Positions 46,741 through 57,626 of a stretch of 64,000 nucleotides of DNA are shown one piece after another; position 1 is the stretch's first letter, and every line of letters starts with the position of its first letter. The notes under the pieces are model-generated. The model ran no database searches and was not told the origin of the DNA. It was given only the letters and a program-made list of their open reading frames with translations. A program made the translations under genes and the position numbers. The DNA is taken from the NCBI RefSeq assembly GCF_010548375.1, contig NZ_JAAGLY010000005.1:496001-560000 (forward strand). The letters are read 5' to 3'. The DNA comes from Streptomyces sp. SID13726 (GTDB taxonomy: Bacteria > Actinomycetota > Actinomycetes > Streptomycetales > Streptomycetaceae).

Positions 46741-48396
46741 GTGCCTGAACTGAGGCCTTGGCGGGTCGTGAGACCGCGGGTGGCGCGGGTCGCGAACGCC
46801 GTACGACCCCGTCTGGCACGCGCCGCGGATGCCGTACGACCGCAGCTGACGCGAGCCGCGGGCGCCGTACGACCGCAGCTCCAGCGGACTGCCGCCGCTG
46901 TGAAACCGCAGGTCACACGGTTTGCACGGGCCGCGAAGCCGCAGCTCGCGCGTCTTCCGAGGCCGAAGACCGTCAGGACCTGGCAGTACACCGCGGGCGC
47001 CGCCACCGCCGGTCTGGCGCTGGCCGCCACCGTGGCGACCGCAGCCGGTCCGTGGGACTCCTCGGGTCAGCGTACGGCCGAGCGGGACCGGGCCGCCGCA
47101 CTGGAGCGGACGGGTGGCACAGATCACGGCGGTGACTCCGGTACGACGGACGCGGCCCCGCACCCCGCCCCGAGCGCGGCGTCCGTGCTCGTCGGACTCG
47201 GCGGCGGGGGCAACTCCGTGAAGTCCGCCCCGACCGGCCAGGCCCTCTCCGGCGTCCTCGGCCCGCTCCTCGGGAACAGCGCGCTCGGCGCCCGCCACAC
47301 CGCGGCCGTCGTGGACGTCGCCACCGGCAAGCGGCTGTACGGCGCGGGCGCCGGCGCCGGGCTGACCCCCGCCTCCACCACGAAGATCGCCACCGCGGTC
47401 GCCGCCTCCTCCGCCCTCGGCGCCGACCACCGCCTCACCACGCGCGCGGCCCTCGAACCCGACACGAAGGAACTGGTCCTGGTCGGCGGCGGCGACCCCA
47501 CACTCACCGCCCGGCCCGACGCGGACGGCTGGGCGAGCCTTCGGGAGCTGGCCGCCGACACGGCCGCCGCCCTCGAGAAGCGCGGCATCCGCGCGGTCAC
47601 GCTCTCCTACGACAAGACCCTCTACGCGGGCCCCGAGATCCACCCGATCGGGGTCAACGACAACCTCGCCCCCGTCACCGCCCTGATGACCGACGAGGGC
47701 CGCACCGACGACACCGCCAGCGGCCCCGCCCCGCGCGTGAGCGACCCGGCGACGGAAGCCACCCGCACCTTCGCGAAGCTCCTGGCGGCCCACGGCATCA
47801 AGACCACGTCCCCCGGCCCCTCCAAGGCGACCGGCCGCGCGGACACCCTCGCCGAGGTCTCCTCGCCACCGCTGTCCGCCCTGGTCGAGCGCATGCTGAC
47901 CAACAGCGACAACGACATCGCCGAGGCCCTCGCCCGCCAGACCGCGATCGCGGACAGGCAGCGCGCCGACTTCGAGGGCGGCGGCAAGGCGATCCGCGCG
48001 CAGCTCAAGAAGCTCCGACTCCCGCTGTCCGGCGCCGACTTCCACGACGGCAGCGGCCTGGACCGCGCCGACCGCCTCACCGCCGACCTGCTGACCTCCC
48101 TGCTCGTGAAGGCCGGCGACCCCGCCCGCCCCGAACTCCGCGCCGTCCTCACCGGCCTCCCCGTGGCGGGCTTCACCGGCACCCTGACCAGCCGTTACGC
48201 CGACGGCGCCGCAGGTGTCGTACGCGCGAAGACCGGCACCCTGACCGGGGTGAACACCCTGGCCGGGACGGTCGTGGACCAGGACGGGCGGCTGCTCGCC
48301 TTCGCGTTCCTCGCGTCCGACACGACGGACCCCGGGGCCGCGCAGAGCGCGCTGGACCGTACGGCGACCGCGCTGGCGGCCTGCGGCTGCGGCTGA
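46741..48396 (+). CDS. dacB: D-alanyl-D-alanine carboxypeptidase (PBP4/DacB, peptidase S13)
   Basis: The protein has about 551 residues. Residues 9-74 are six 11-residue basic repeats in the cytoplasm, a single helix follows at about 85-105, then a Gly/Ser/Asp linker and the S13 domain. Catalytic motifs are PASTTKIATA (SxxK), NSDNDIAE (SxN) and RAKTGTLTGVN (KTG). It trims peptidoglycan stem peptides outside the membrane. I chose the GTG at 46741 with AAAGGGG 9 nt upstream; the TTG at 46735 is too close to that box. It is divergent from ppa. Confidence 0.92.
   Translation: MPELRPWRVVRPRVARVANAVRPRLARAADAVRPQLTRAAGAVRPQLQRTAAAVKPQVTRFARAAKPQLARLPRPKTVRTWQYTAGAATAGLALAATVATAAGPWDSSGQRTAERDRAAALERTGGTDHGGDSGTTDAAPHPAPSAASVLVGLGGGGNSVKSAPTGQALSGVLGPLLGNSALGARHTAAVVDVATGKRLYGAGAGAGLTPASTTKIATAVAASSALGADHRLTTRAALEPDTKELVLVGGGDPTLTARPDADGWASLRELAADTAAALEKRGIRAVTLSYDKTLYAGPEIHPIGVNDNLAPVTALMTDEGRTDDTASGPAPRVSDPATEATRTFAKLLAAHGIKTTSPGPSKATGRADTLAEVSSPPLSALVERMLTNSDNDIAEALARQTAIADRQRADFEGGGKAIRAQLKKLRLPLSGADFHDGSGLDRADRLTADLLTSLLVKAGDPARPELRAVLTGLPVAGFTGTLTSRYADGAAGVVRAKTGTLTGVNTLAGTVVDQDGRLLAFAFLASDTTDPGAAQSALDRTATALAACGCG
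46765..46962. repeat. Six 33-bp repeats encoding an 11-residue helix motif in dacB
   Basis: Each unit encodes a version of AVRPQLTRAAG: VVRPRVARVAN, AVRPRLARAAD, AVRPQLTRAAG, AVRPQLQRTAA, AVKPQVTRFAR, AAKPQLARLPR. The pattern puts Arg/Lys and hydrophobic residues at fixed positions of an undecad. Confidence 0.92.
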
Positions 48397-48462
48397 CCCG
48401 GTGTCCGCTCCGCCCGTCCGCGTGGCCTGCCCCAAGCGGGGACGCTCACGTACGGTTGACGC

Positions 48463-49599
48463 ATGACGAGCATCGGTGGTGCGGCTTCTTCTCAGATGGT
48501 CGACTGGAACCTCGCGGTGGCGACCGCGACCCGGCTCGTGCGGCCGGGCCCCGAAGTGAGCCGCGACGAGGCCCGGGCCGTCGTCGCGGAACTGCGCCGG
48601 CACGCCAAGGCCTCCGAGGAACACGTCCGCGGCTTCACCCGGATGGGGACCGACGGCGTCCACGACACTCCCGTCCTGGTCGTCGACCGCCCCGGCTGGG
48701 TCCGGGCGAACGTCGCCGGGTTCCGGGAGATCCTCAAGCCGCTCCTGGAGAAGATGCAGGAGCGGCGCGGCAGCACCCCCGGCGGCGCGGTCCTCGGCGC
48801 CGTCGGCGGCAAGGTGACCGGTGTCGAACTGGGCATGCTGCTGTCGTTCCTGTCCTCCCGCGTCCTCGGCCAGTACGAGACCTTCGCCCCCGCCACCCGC
48901 GAACTCCCCGCAGGGGAGAACGGCGGCGGCCGGCTCCTCCTCGTCGCCCCGAACATCGTGCACGTGGAGCGCGAACTCGACGTCCAGCCCCACGACTTCC
49001 GCCTCTGGGTCTGCCTGCACGAGGAGACGCACCGCACCCAGTTCACGGCCGTGCCCTGGCTGCGCGACCATCTTGAGGGCGAAATCCAGTCTTTCCTGGG
49101 GGAGACCGAGGTCGACCCCATGACCGTCCTGGAGCGCATCAGGGAGGCCGCCCAGTCGCTGGCCGGCGGACGGCCCGAGGGCGAGGAGGACGAGGACGGC
49201 GGGCGCTCCCTCGTCGAGATCGTCCAGACCCCCGCCCAGCGGGAGATCCTCGGCCGCCTCACCGCCGTGATGTCCCTCCTGGAGGGCCACGCCGACTTCG
49301 TCATGGACGGCGTGGGCCCGGCCGTGGTGCCGAGCGTCGCCGAGATCCGCGAGAAGTTCCAGCAACGCCGGGCCAAGGGCGCCTCCCGCCTGGACATGGC
49401 CCTGCGCAAGCTCCTCGGCCTCGACGCCAAGCTCCGCCAGTACCGCGACGGCGAGCGCTTCGTGCGGGCCGTCGTCGACCAGGTCGGCATGGACGGCTTC
49501 AACCGCGTGTGGACCTCCCCGAACACCCTCCCCACCAAGTCGGAGATCGCCAAACCGGCGGACTGGGTCGCGCGGGTGCACCGCAAGGCCGAGTCGTGA
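48463..49599 (+). CDS. DUF2342 zinc-metalloprotease-like protein
   Basis: The 378-residue protein starts MVDWNLAVATATRLVRPGPE (after a short leader), has CLHEETHRTQFTAVPWLRDHL with the HExxH zincin motif near residue 187, and LLEGHADFVMDGVG with the third ligand region near 275. This is the DUF2342 family, sometimes called coenzyme-F420-biosynthesis-associated. It is found next to tilS/hpt/ftsH in actinomycetes. Peptidase activity is inferred from the motif. Confidence 0.9.
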   Translation: MTSIGGAASSQMVDWNLAVATATRLVRPGPEVSRDEARAVVAELRRHAKASEEHVRGFTRMGTDGVHDTPVLVVDRPGWVRANVAGFREILKPLLEKMQERRGSTPGGAVLGAVGGKVTGVELGMLLSFLSSRVLGQYETFAPATRELPAGENGGGRLLLVAPNIVHVERELDVQPHDFRLWVCLHEETHRTQFTAVPWLRDHLEGEIQSFLGETEVDPMTVLERIREAAQSLAGGRPEGEEDEDGGRSLVEIVQTPAQREILGRLTAVMSLLEGHADFVMDGVGPAVVPSVAEIREKFQQRRAKGASRLDMALRKLLGLDAKLRQYRDGERFVRAVVDQVGMDGFNRVWTSPNTLPTKSEIAKPADWVARVHRKAES

Positions 49600-49792
49600 G
49601 CCACGCGCCGACCTCGTGAGAGGAATCCGGCCGACGGCAGGCGAACGCCCCTTCAATCACCCGTCCGAGGGACCGTGAGCCATGGGTAGGCGTGCAATGC
49701 TCGGGGAACGCCCCGGTTCTGTCACCATCTACACACTCTGAGTGACCGAACTCGGGGCTCACCCCCCGAAAACTTCATGAAGGGAACCGGAC

Positions 49793-50818
49793 ATGGGTCC
49801 CCATCCTGCGGTCGCGGCGATACGCCTGGCGGTCCGCCGCGTCCTCCACGACCTCCTCACCGACCAGCACGCCTCCACCACGCACAGCCCGCACGAGCGC
49901 CCGCCGACGCCGCTCGTGCTCGTGGCATGCTCCGGCGGCGCCGACTCCATGGCGCTCGCCTCCGCCCTCGCCTTCGAGGCCCCCCGGCTCGGCGTCCGCG
50001 CCGGCGGCGTCACCATCGACCACGGCCTCCAGCCCGGCTCCGACCTGCGCGCCGAGGAAGTCGTCCTGCGGCTGCGCGAACTCGGCCTGGATCCCGTCGA
50101 GTCCACCGCCGTGACCGTCGGCCGCGGAGGCGGCCCCGAGGCCGCCGCCCGGGACGCCCGCTACGCCGCCCTCGACGCCGCCGCGGCCCGCCACGGCGCC
50201 ACCGCGGTCCTCCTCGGCCACACCCGCGACGACCAGGCCGAAACCGTCCTGCTCGGCCTCGCCCGCGGCTCCGGCATCCGCTCCCTGTCCGGAATGGCCG
50301 CGGTCTCGGGGGCCGACGGCCGTTACCGCCGCCCCTTCCTCCAGCTCGACCGGCAGACCGCCCGCAAGGCCTGCATGGTCCAGGCCCTGCCCGTCTGGGA
50401 CGACCCGCACAACGCCGACCCGGCGTACACCCGGTCCCGGCTGCGCCACGAAGGCCTGCCCGCCCTGGAGAAGGCGCTCGGCAAAGGAGTCGTCGAGGCG
50501 CTCGCCCGTACGGCCCAGCTCTCCCGCGACGACGCCGACGCCCTCGACACCTGGGCCCGCCAGGCCGAGGCCGCCGTACGTGACTCGGCCGGCCTCCTGG
50601 AGTGCGCCAAGCTCTACGCCCTGCCGCCCGCCGTACGCCGCCGGATCCTGCGCCAGGCCGCCATCGAGGCCGGCGCCCCGGCCGGATCGCTGTTCGCCCG
50701 CCACATCGAGGAAGTCGACCGGCTGATCACCGGGTGGCGCGGCCAGGGAGCCATCAATCTCCCCGGCAAAGTCGTCGCCCAGCGGCAGGGTGGCAGACTG
50801 GTGATTCGGCAAGGCTGA
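49793..50818 (+). CDS. tilS: tRNA(Ile)-lysidine synthetase
   Basis: The 341-residue PP-loop ATPase has VACSGGADSMALASALA (PP-loop near residue 45), TIDHGLQPGS and GHTRDDQAETVLLGLARGSG, all TilS signatures. It converts C34 of tRNA-Ile2 to lysidine, enabling AUA decoding. It is the first of tilS-hpt-ftsH, a classic block. It is the shorter actinobacterial form. Confidence 0.96.
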   Translation: MGPHPAVAAIRLAVRRVLHDLLTDQHASTTHSPHERPPTPLVLVACSGGADSMALASALAFEAPRLGVRAGGVTIDHGLQPGSDLRAEEVVLRLRELGLDPVESTAVTVGRGGGPEAAARDARYAALDAAAARHGATAVLLGHTRDDQAETVLLGLARGSGIRSLSGMAAVSGADGRYRRPFLQLDRQTARKACMVQALPVWDDPHNADPAYTRSRLRHEGLPALEKALGKGVVEALARTAQLSRDDADALDTWARQAEAAVRDSAGLLECAKLYALPPAVRRRILRQAAIEAGAPAGSLFARHIEEVDRLITGWRGQGAINLPGKVVAQRQGGRLVIRQG

Positions 50819-50871
50819 TTCCTTGGCTCCCCTCCGGGGGCGCCGGACGGCCGGTGGGACGACCGAAAGTG

Positions 50872-51432
50872 ATGCGGGTGGACGCGAAAGACATGGGTGC
50901 CGACCTCAAAGAGGTACTCATCACCAAGGAAGAGATCGACGCGAAGCTCGTGGAGCTCGCCGCGAAGATCGACGCGGAGTACGCGGACAAGGACCTGCTG
51001 ATCGTCGGCGTCCTCAAGGGCGCGGTGATGGTCATGGCCGACCTCGCCCGGGCGCTGTCCACCCCCGTCACCATGGACTGGATGGCCGTGTCCTCCTACG
51101 GCGCGGGCACCCAGTCCTCCGGTGTGGTGCGGATCCTCAAGGACCTCGACACCGACATCAAGGGCCGGCACGTCCTGATCGTCGAGGACATCATCGACTC
51201 CGGCCTGACCCTGTCGTGGCTGCTGTCCAACCTCGGCTCGCGCGAGCCGGAGTCGCTGAAGGTCTGCACCCTGCTGCGCAAGCCGGACGCCGCCAAGGTC
51301 GCCATCGACGTCGAATGGGTCGGCTTCGACATCCCCAACGAGTTCGTCGTCGGCTACGGCCTCGACTACGCCGAGAAGTACCGCAACCTCCCGTTCGTCG
51401 GTACGCTCGCGCCTCACGTCTACGGCGGATGA
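50872..51432 (+). CDS. hpt: Hypoxanthine phosphoribosyltransferase
   Basis: The 186-residue protein contains LLIVGVLKGAVMVMADLARA, MAVSSYGAGTQSSG and HVLIVEDIIDSGLTLSWL, the PRPP-binding signature. It salvages hypoxanthine and guanine to IMP and GMP. The ATG at 50872 matches orthologue starts; a GTG immediately before it is possible. It is followed by ftsH. Confidence 0.96.
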   Translation: MRVDAKDMGADLKEVLITKEEIDAKLVELAAKIDAEYADKDLLIVGVLKGAVMVMADLARALSTPVTMDWMAVSSYGAGTQSSGVVRILKDLDTDIKGRHVLIVEDIIDSGLTLSWLLSNLGSREPESLKVCTLLRKPDAAKVAIDVEWVGFDIPNEFVVGYGLDYAEKYRNLPFVGTLAPHVYGG

Positions 51433-51615
51433 CCCGAAGGGCCCAGCCCCGTAGGAAGATCGGGAACCCCAGCGGGCATCGCGCCGTTGGAGCATGCAGA
51501 CGGGTCAGCCAGCCGTCCCGTGCGGCTTCGGGCCACAATGCTGGGGTACCGTCAGAAGAACTGTCTTATCAAACTCACTATGGCAGGAGGGACGGGGCGA
51601 CATCGCTCCGTATGG

Positions 51616-53649
<2,034 letters not shown>

Positions 53650-53693
53650 CGTCCACCGTCCGCCCCGGTGACCTCACCGGGCCCGGAATGGAT

Positions 53694-53735
53694 GCCGCGG
53701 CCCCCAGGTTTTAGCCTGGGGGCCGCGGCGTTTTT
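53694..53735 (+). terminator. Strong intrinsic terminator after ftsH
   Basis: GCCGCGGCCCCCAGG (53694-53708) pairs perfectly with CCTGGGGGCCGCGGC (53715-53729) across a 6-nt loop, and GTTTTT follows at once. It is the best intrinsic terminator in the window and separates ftsH from folE. Confidence 0.96.
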
Positions 53736-53768
53736 GGGCCGTGAGCGACTCTAGGAACGAGGCACCAG

Positions 53769-54374
53769 ATGACCGACCCCGTGACGCTGGACGGCGAGGG
53801 CTCCATCGGCGAGTTCGACGAGAAGCGCGCGGAGAACGCCGTACGCGAACTCCTCATCGCGGTCGGCGAGGACCCGGACCGGGAGGGACTCAGGGAGACG
53901 CCGGCGCGGGTGGCACGGGCGTACAAGGAGATATTCGCGGGGCTGTGGCAGAAGCCCGAGGACGTGCTGACCACGACGTTCGACCTGGGGCACGACGAGA
54001 TGGTGCTGGTGAAGGACATCGAGGTGTACTCGACCTGCGAGCATCACCTGGTCCCGTTCCGGGGCGTCGCGCACGTCGGCTACATTCCGGCCACCACCGG
54101 CAAGATCACGGGGCTGTCCAAGCTGGCCCGGCTCGTGGACGTCTACGCCCGCCGGCCGCAGGTGCAGGAACGACTCACCACACAGATCGCGGACTCCCTG
54201 ATGGACATCCTGGAGCCGCGCGGCGTCATCGTCGTGGTGGAGTGCGAGCACATGTGCATGTCGATGCGGGGGATCCGCAAGCCCGGTGCCAAGACGCTCA
54301 CCTCGGCCGTGCGCGGTCAGCTGCGGGACGCGGCGACGCGCAACGAGGCGATGAGCCTGATCATGGCCCGCTGA
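53769..54374 (+). CDS. folE: GTP cyclohydrolase I
   Basis: The 201-residue protein has GLRETPARVARAYKEIFAGL, EVYSTCEHHLVPFRGVAHVG (zinc ligands Cys and His) and VVECEHMCMSMRGIRKPGA (second zinc Cys). It makes dihydroneopterin triphosphate from GTP, the first step of folate synthesis. The genes for later steps (folB, folK, folP) are close by on the opposite strand. Confidence 0.97.
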   Translation: MTDPVTLDGEGSIGEFDEKRAENAVRELLIAVGEDPDREGLRETPARVARAYKEIFAGLWQKPEDVLTTTFDLGHDEMVLVKDIEVYSTCEHHLVPFRGVAHVGYIPATTGKITGLSKLARLVDVYARRPQVQERLTTQIADSLMDILEPRGVIVVVECEHMCMSMRGIRKPGAKTLTSAVRGQLRDAATRNEAMSLIMAR

Positions 54375-54378
54375 CGGC

Positions 54379-54864
54379 TCAGGCGGCCGACGTGGCCCCG
54401 CTGTTGCGGTCGTCGTCCTCCGGGAGCTTGCAGACGCGTTCCAGGAAGATCGCCGCCACTATCACCGCGATGCCCGCGAGGACCGAGAAGCCGGCGTAGA
54501 TGGCCTGGTCGCGGCGGGCGGGGATGTCGAGGGACTCCAGCAGGAAGGCGCCGGTGCCGCCGTACATGCCGGAGACCAGGGCGGCGACCAGGGCGCTGGC
54601 CTGGCCGAAGACGACCGCGCGGGCGGCCATCAGGGGGTCGACGCCCTTGGCGTCGGGGTCGCGCTCGCGCTGGGCCTTGAGGCGGGCGCGGATGGAGAGC
54701 GCCGTGGCCATGAGGACCACGGCGATCAGGGCGAGGACGATGGGGGCGGCCAGCGGGACGCTGGGCAGGGTCCCGACGGAGTTCCACAGGCGGGCGCCCG
54801 CCCAGGACAGGATTCCGGCGACGACGAACACGCCGGCCAGCAGCCTGATGCGCAGCTCTCTCAC
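54379..54864 (-). CDS. DUF3180 membrane protein
   Basis: The 161-residue protein has four membrane helices (about 8-25, 38-58, 88-108, 122-145), the DUF3180 pattern that regularly follows folK in actinobacteria. Function is unknown. The GTG at 54864 follows AGGGG. It is the last gene of the folP-folB-folK group and converges on folE with a 4-nt gap. Confidence 0.88.
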   Translation of the reverse strand: MRELRIRLLAGVFVVAGILSWAGARLWNSVGTLPSVPLAAPIVLALIAVVLMATALSIRARLKAQRERDPDAKGVDPLMAARAVVFGQASALVAALVSGMYGGTGAFLLESLDIPARRDQAIYAGFSVLAGIAVIVAAIFLERVCKLPEDDDRNSGATSAA

Positions 54865-54921
54865 GGTGCCCCTTCAGCTCCCCCGTCGTCCCACGAACTG
54901 TGGCCGTCTTGACCTTAACGG

Positions 54922-55530
54922 CTATTCGGGCAGCTGGAGTTCCAGGTCCTTGCGGGCTTCCACGCCCTCCCGGGTGACGGTGCCGAGGAGCTCGGCGACC
55001 GGGCCGCGGCCGGGCAGCTGGGCCTCGGGCTCCACGTCGTGCCAGGGGGCGAGGACGAAGGCGCGCTCATGGGCGCGCGGGTGGGGCAGGGTGAGGACCG
55101 GGTCGTCCGAGACGATCTCGGCGTAGGCGACGATGTCGACGTCGAGGGTGCGCGGACCCCAGCGCTCGTCCCGCACCCGGTTGAACGCCTCCTCGACCGC
55201 GTGCGCCCGCTCCAGCAGGGAGGCCGGCGGGAGGGTGGTCTTGAGCACCACGACCGCGTTGAAGTACGAGGGCTGGCTGTCGGCCGCCACGCCCCACGGC
55301 TCGGTCTCGTAGACCGGGGAGACGGCCTTGACGCGGACGCCCGGGGTGTCCTCCAGGGCGTCGATGGCGCCCTGGAGGGTCTCCAGGCGGTTGCCGAGGT
55401 TGGAGCCGAGGGAGATCACGGCCCGCCTGGGGTTGTGCAGGGTGGTGTCGGCGGCGTCCACCTGCTGCACGACGGAGGCGGGTACCGGCTGTACGGTCGG
55501 GTCGCTGTGACCCGCGAAGGACGCGGTCAT
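54922..55530 (-). CDS. folK: HPPK, 6-hydroxymethyl-dihydropterin pyrophosphokinase
   Basis: The 202-residue protein has AVISLGSNLGNRLETLQGAI, SPVYETEPWGV, FNAVVVLKT and ERWGPRTLDVDIVAY (the HPPK signature), then LPHPRAHERAFVLAPWHDVE. An N-terminal extension of about 35 residues precedes the domain. It overlaps folB as ATGA. It transfers pyrophosphate from ATP to the pterin. Confidence 0.96.
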   Translation of the reverse strand: MTASFAGHSDPTVQPVPASVVQQVDAADTTLHNPRRAVISLGSNLGNRLETLQGAIDALEDTPGVRVKAVSPVYETEPWGVAADSQPSYFNAVVVLKTTLPPASLLERAHAVEEAFNRVRDERWGPRTLDVDIVAYAEIVSDDPVLTLPHPRAHERAFVLAPWHDVEPEAQLPGRGPVAELLGTVTREGVEARKDLELQLPE

Positions 55531-55886
55531 GCTCGGCTCCGGGTGATGGTGACGGTCACGTCGTCGAAGGGCACGGTGATCGGTGCGTCGGGCTTGTGGA
55601 CCCGGACCTCGACCTCCTCTACCCCGTCGTGCTTGAGACAGACCTGGGCGATGCGCTCGGCGAGTGTCTCGATGAGATTGACGGGCTCGCCCTCGACGAC
55701 GGCCACGACTTCCTCCGCCACGATGCCGTAGTGCACGGTCTTCGCCAGGTCGTCGTCGGCGGCGGCGGGCCGGGTGTCCAGGCCCAGGACGAGGTCCACG
55801 ACGAAGGTCTGGCCCTCCTCGCGCTCCCGGGGGAACACTCCGTGGTGCCCACGGGCCTTCAGGCCGCGCAGCGCGACACGATCCAC
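55527..55886 (-). CDS. folB: Dihydroneopterin aldolase
   Basis: The 119-residue protein has VALRGLKARGHHGVFPRERE, DDLAKTVHYGIVAEEVV and NLIETLAERIAQVCL, the DHNA signature. I prefer the GTG at 55886, with GGAG 8 nt upstream, to the GTG at 55895, which would put the box against the start codon. It is coupled to folK. Confidence 0.95.
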   Translation of the reverse strand: MDRVALRGLKARGHHGVFPREREEGQTFVVDLVLGLDTRPAAADDDLAKTVHYGIVAEEVVAVVEGEPVNLIETLAERIAQVCLKHDGVEEVEVRVHKPDAPITVPFDDVTVTITRSRA

Positions 55887-56051
55887 GCGAATCACTCCTG
55901 CAATCGTCGGTCACGGCCGGTCCGTACCGTGTGCGGGCGGCACACCGGCCTCGAACGAATCTACCTGCGAGCACTGACACAGCCGGGCCGCGGGGGCGCG
56001 GGCCGGTGCCGGGTCCAGGAGGTTTCACCATGCGTTTCCCCTGGGGAACCC

Positions 56052-56076
56052 GGCGGCTCACGGGTTGGTAGCCGCC
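56052..56076 (-). terminator. Hairpin between the NTF2-like gene and folB
   Basis: GGCGGCT (56052-56058) and AGCCGCC (56070-56076) form a 7-bp stem with an 11-nt loop in the 258-bp gap. It could terminate the folP transcript or be a folB leader element. Confidence 0.45.
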
Positions 56077-56144
56077 CATACCCAGGGGTTCGTGATTCCA
56101 ACCACTTCTTGGTCCTGACGGGTCAGGGGCGGGTCACGGACGGA

Positions 56145-56648
56145 TCAGGACGGGGTCTCCTCGTCCTCCTCCTCGTCGTTCTCCGCCAGGACCGGGGAGG
56201 CGTGGTGGGACCAGAGCTTCCAGCCCTCCGGGGTGCGGCGGAACACGTTCGTGGCGACCACCAGCTGGCCGACGAGCGGGCCGAGCTCCTCGCCGCCCTC
56301 GGGCGCGGGACCGCCGCTGAGGATGTTCTCGGTGCAGGTCACCAGGGCGGTGTCGCCGGTGACGGAGACATGCACGTCGGTGAGGAAGAACTGGATGTAG
56401 TCGGTGTTCGCCATGATCAGCGCGTACGACCTGAGGACCTCGCCGCGACCGGTCAGCACGGGCCAGCCGGGGTGCACGCAGGAGACCACGCCGGCGTCGG
56501 CCGGGTCGTGGTACTCCTCGTCGACGCCCAGGTCGGCCGGGGTCAGCCAGAGCGCCGACACCTCCTCGAAGTCACCGCGCTCCAGAGCCTCGTAGAAGGC
56601 CGTGTTGGCGGCTTCCACCTGTTCGACGTCGGTGTGGGGGGCGCTCAC
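56145..56648 (-). CDS. NTF2-like (SnoaL) protein of the folate locus
   Basis: The 167-residue protein has ANTAFYEALERGDFEEVSALW at the start, CVHPGWPVLTGRGEVLRSYA and VFRRTPEGWKLWSHHAS, an NTF2/SnoaL cone fold used by ketosteroid isomerase-like proteins. A gene of this kind regularly follows folP in Streptomyces; its role is unknown. The GTG overlaps the folP stop as GTGA. The C-terminus is acidic. Confidence 0.87.
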   Translation of the reverse strand: MSAPHTDVEQVEAANTAFYEALERGDFEEVSALWLTPADLGVDEEYHDPADAGVVSCVHPGWPVLTGRGEVLRSYALIMANTDYIQFFLTDVHVSVTGDTALVTCTENILSGGPAPEGGEELGPLVGQLVVATNVFRRTPEGWKLWSHHASPVLAENDEEEDEETPS

Positions 56649-57505
56649 CGGGCTCCTTCCACGGCGCGGGCGACCCGGACCGCGTCCGCCGTCGCGCGCA
56701 CCTCGTGCACGCGTACCGCCCACGCGCCGGCGTGCGCCGCGAGGGCGGAGACGGCGGCCGTGGCGGCGTCGCGCTCGCGGGCGGGCGGCGGGGCGCTGCT
56801 CGGGCCGGCGAGGACCCGGCCGAGGAAGCGCTTGCGGGAGGCGGCGACGAGCAGGGGATGGCCGAGGCCGAGGAGGCGGTCGAGGTGGGAGAGGAGGACG
56901 AGGTCGTGCTCGGCGTCCTTGGAGAAGCCGAGGCCGGGGTCGACGACGATCCGGTCCGGGGCGATGCCGCCCGCGAGGACGGCGTCCACGCGCGCGCGGA
57001 GTTCGTCGACGACCTCGGTGACGACATCGGCGTAGACGCCCTTGATGCCGCCGCCCTCCAGGAAGCCGCGCCAGTGCATGACGACGAAGGGGGCGCCCGC
57101 GTCGGCGACGACCGGGATCATCGCGGGGTCGGCGAGGCCGCCGCTGACGTCGTTGACGAGGGTTGCGCCCGCGGCGAGGGCCCGGGCCGCGACCGAGGCG
57201 CGCATGGTGTCGACGGAGACGGTGACGCCCTCGGCGGCGAGGCCGCGGACGACGGGGATGACGCGGCGGAGCTCCTCGGCCTCGTCGACGCGGGTGGCGC
57301 CTGGCCGGGTGGACTCGCCGCCGACGTCGACGAGGTCGGCACCCTCCGCGACAAGGGCGAGGCCGTGCTTGACGGCGGTCGTCGTGTCGAACCAGCGGCC
57401 GCCGTCGGAGAAGGAGTCGGGGGTGACGTTCACGACTCCCATGACCGCGCAGCGGTCCCATTCCGGAAGGCCGGCGACGCGCCCGCGTCCGCTCTGCTTG
57501 CTCAT
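56645..57505 (-). CDS. folP: Dihydropteroate synthase
   Basis: The 286-residue TIM barrel has MGVVNVTPDSFSDGGRW, DVGGESTRPGATRV, VNDVSGGLADP, VVDPGLGFSKDAEHD and AASRKRFLGRV, all catalytic DHPS motifs. It joins p-aminobenzoate and hydroxymethyl-dihydropterin diphosphate and is the sulfonamide target. The first residue choice (ATG 57505) is standard. Confidence 0.97.
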   Translation of the reverse strand: MSKQSGRGRVAGLPEWDRCAVMGVVNVTPDSFSDGGRWFDTTTAVKHGLALVAEGADLVDVGGESTRPGATRVDEAEELRRVIPVVRGLAAEGVTVSVDTMRASVAARALAAGATLVNDVSGGLADPAMIPVVADAGAPFVVMHWRGFLEGGGIKGVYADVVTEVVDELRARVDAVLAGGIAPDRIVVDPGLGFSKDAEHDLVLLSHLDRLLGLGHPLLVAASRKRFLGRVLAGPSSAPPPARERDAATAAVSALAAHAGAWAVRVHEVRATADAVRVARAVEGAR

Positions 57506-57626
57506 ACGTTCAGCCTAGGCCCAGCGTGGAGCCGTACGGCCGTGCGGCCCGGACGGAGGCCCTCGGGCTGGATGAGGGGGTGAGGCTTCCGTCCGGGCCT
57601 GTCCCGGGTGGCCCGTGGGCCCGTGG

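Noticed and set aside
46693..49656. A 987-codon minus-strand frame opposite dacB and the DUF2342 gene
   Set aside because: It is antisense to genes with intact SxxK, KTG and HEExH motifs. Composition is typical of a high-GC shadow frame.
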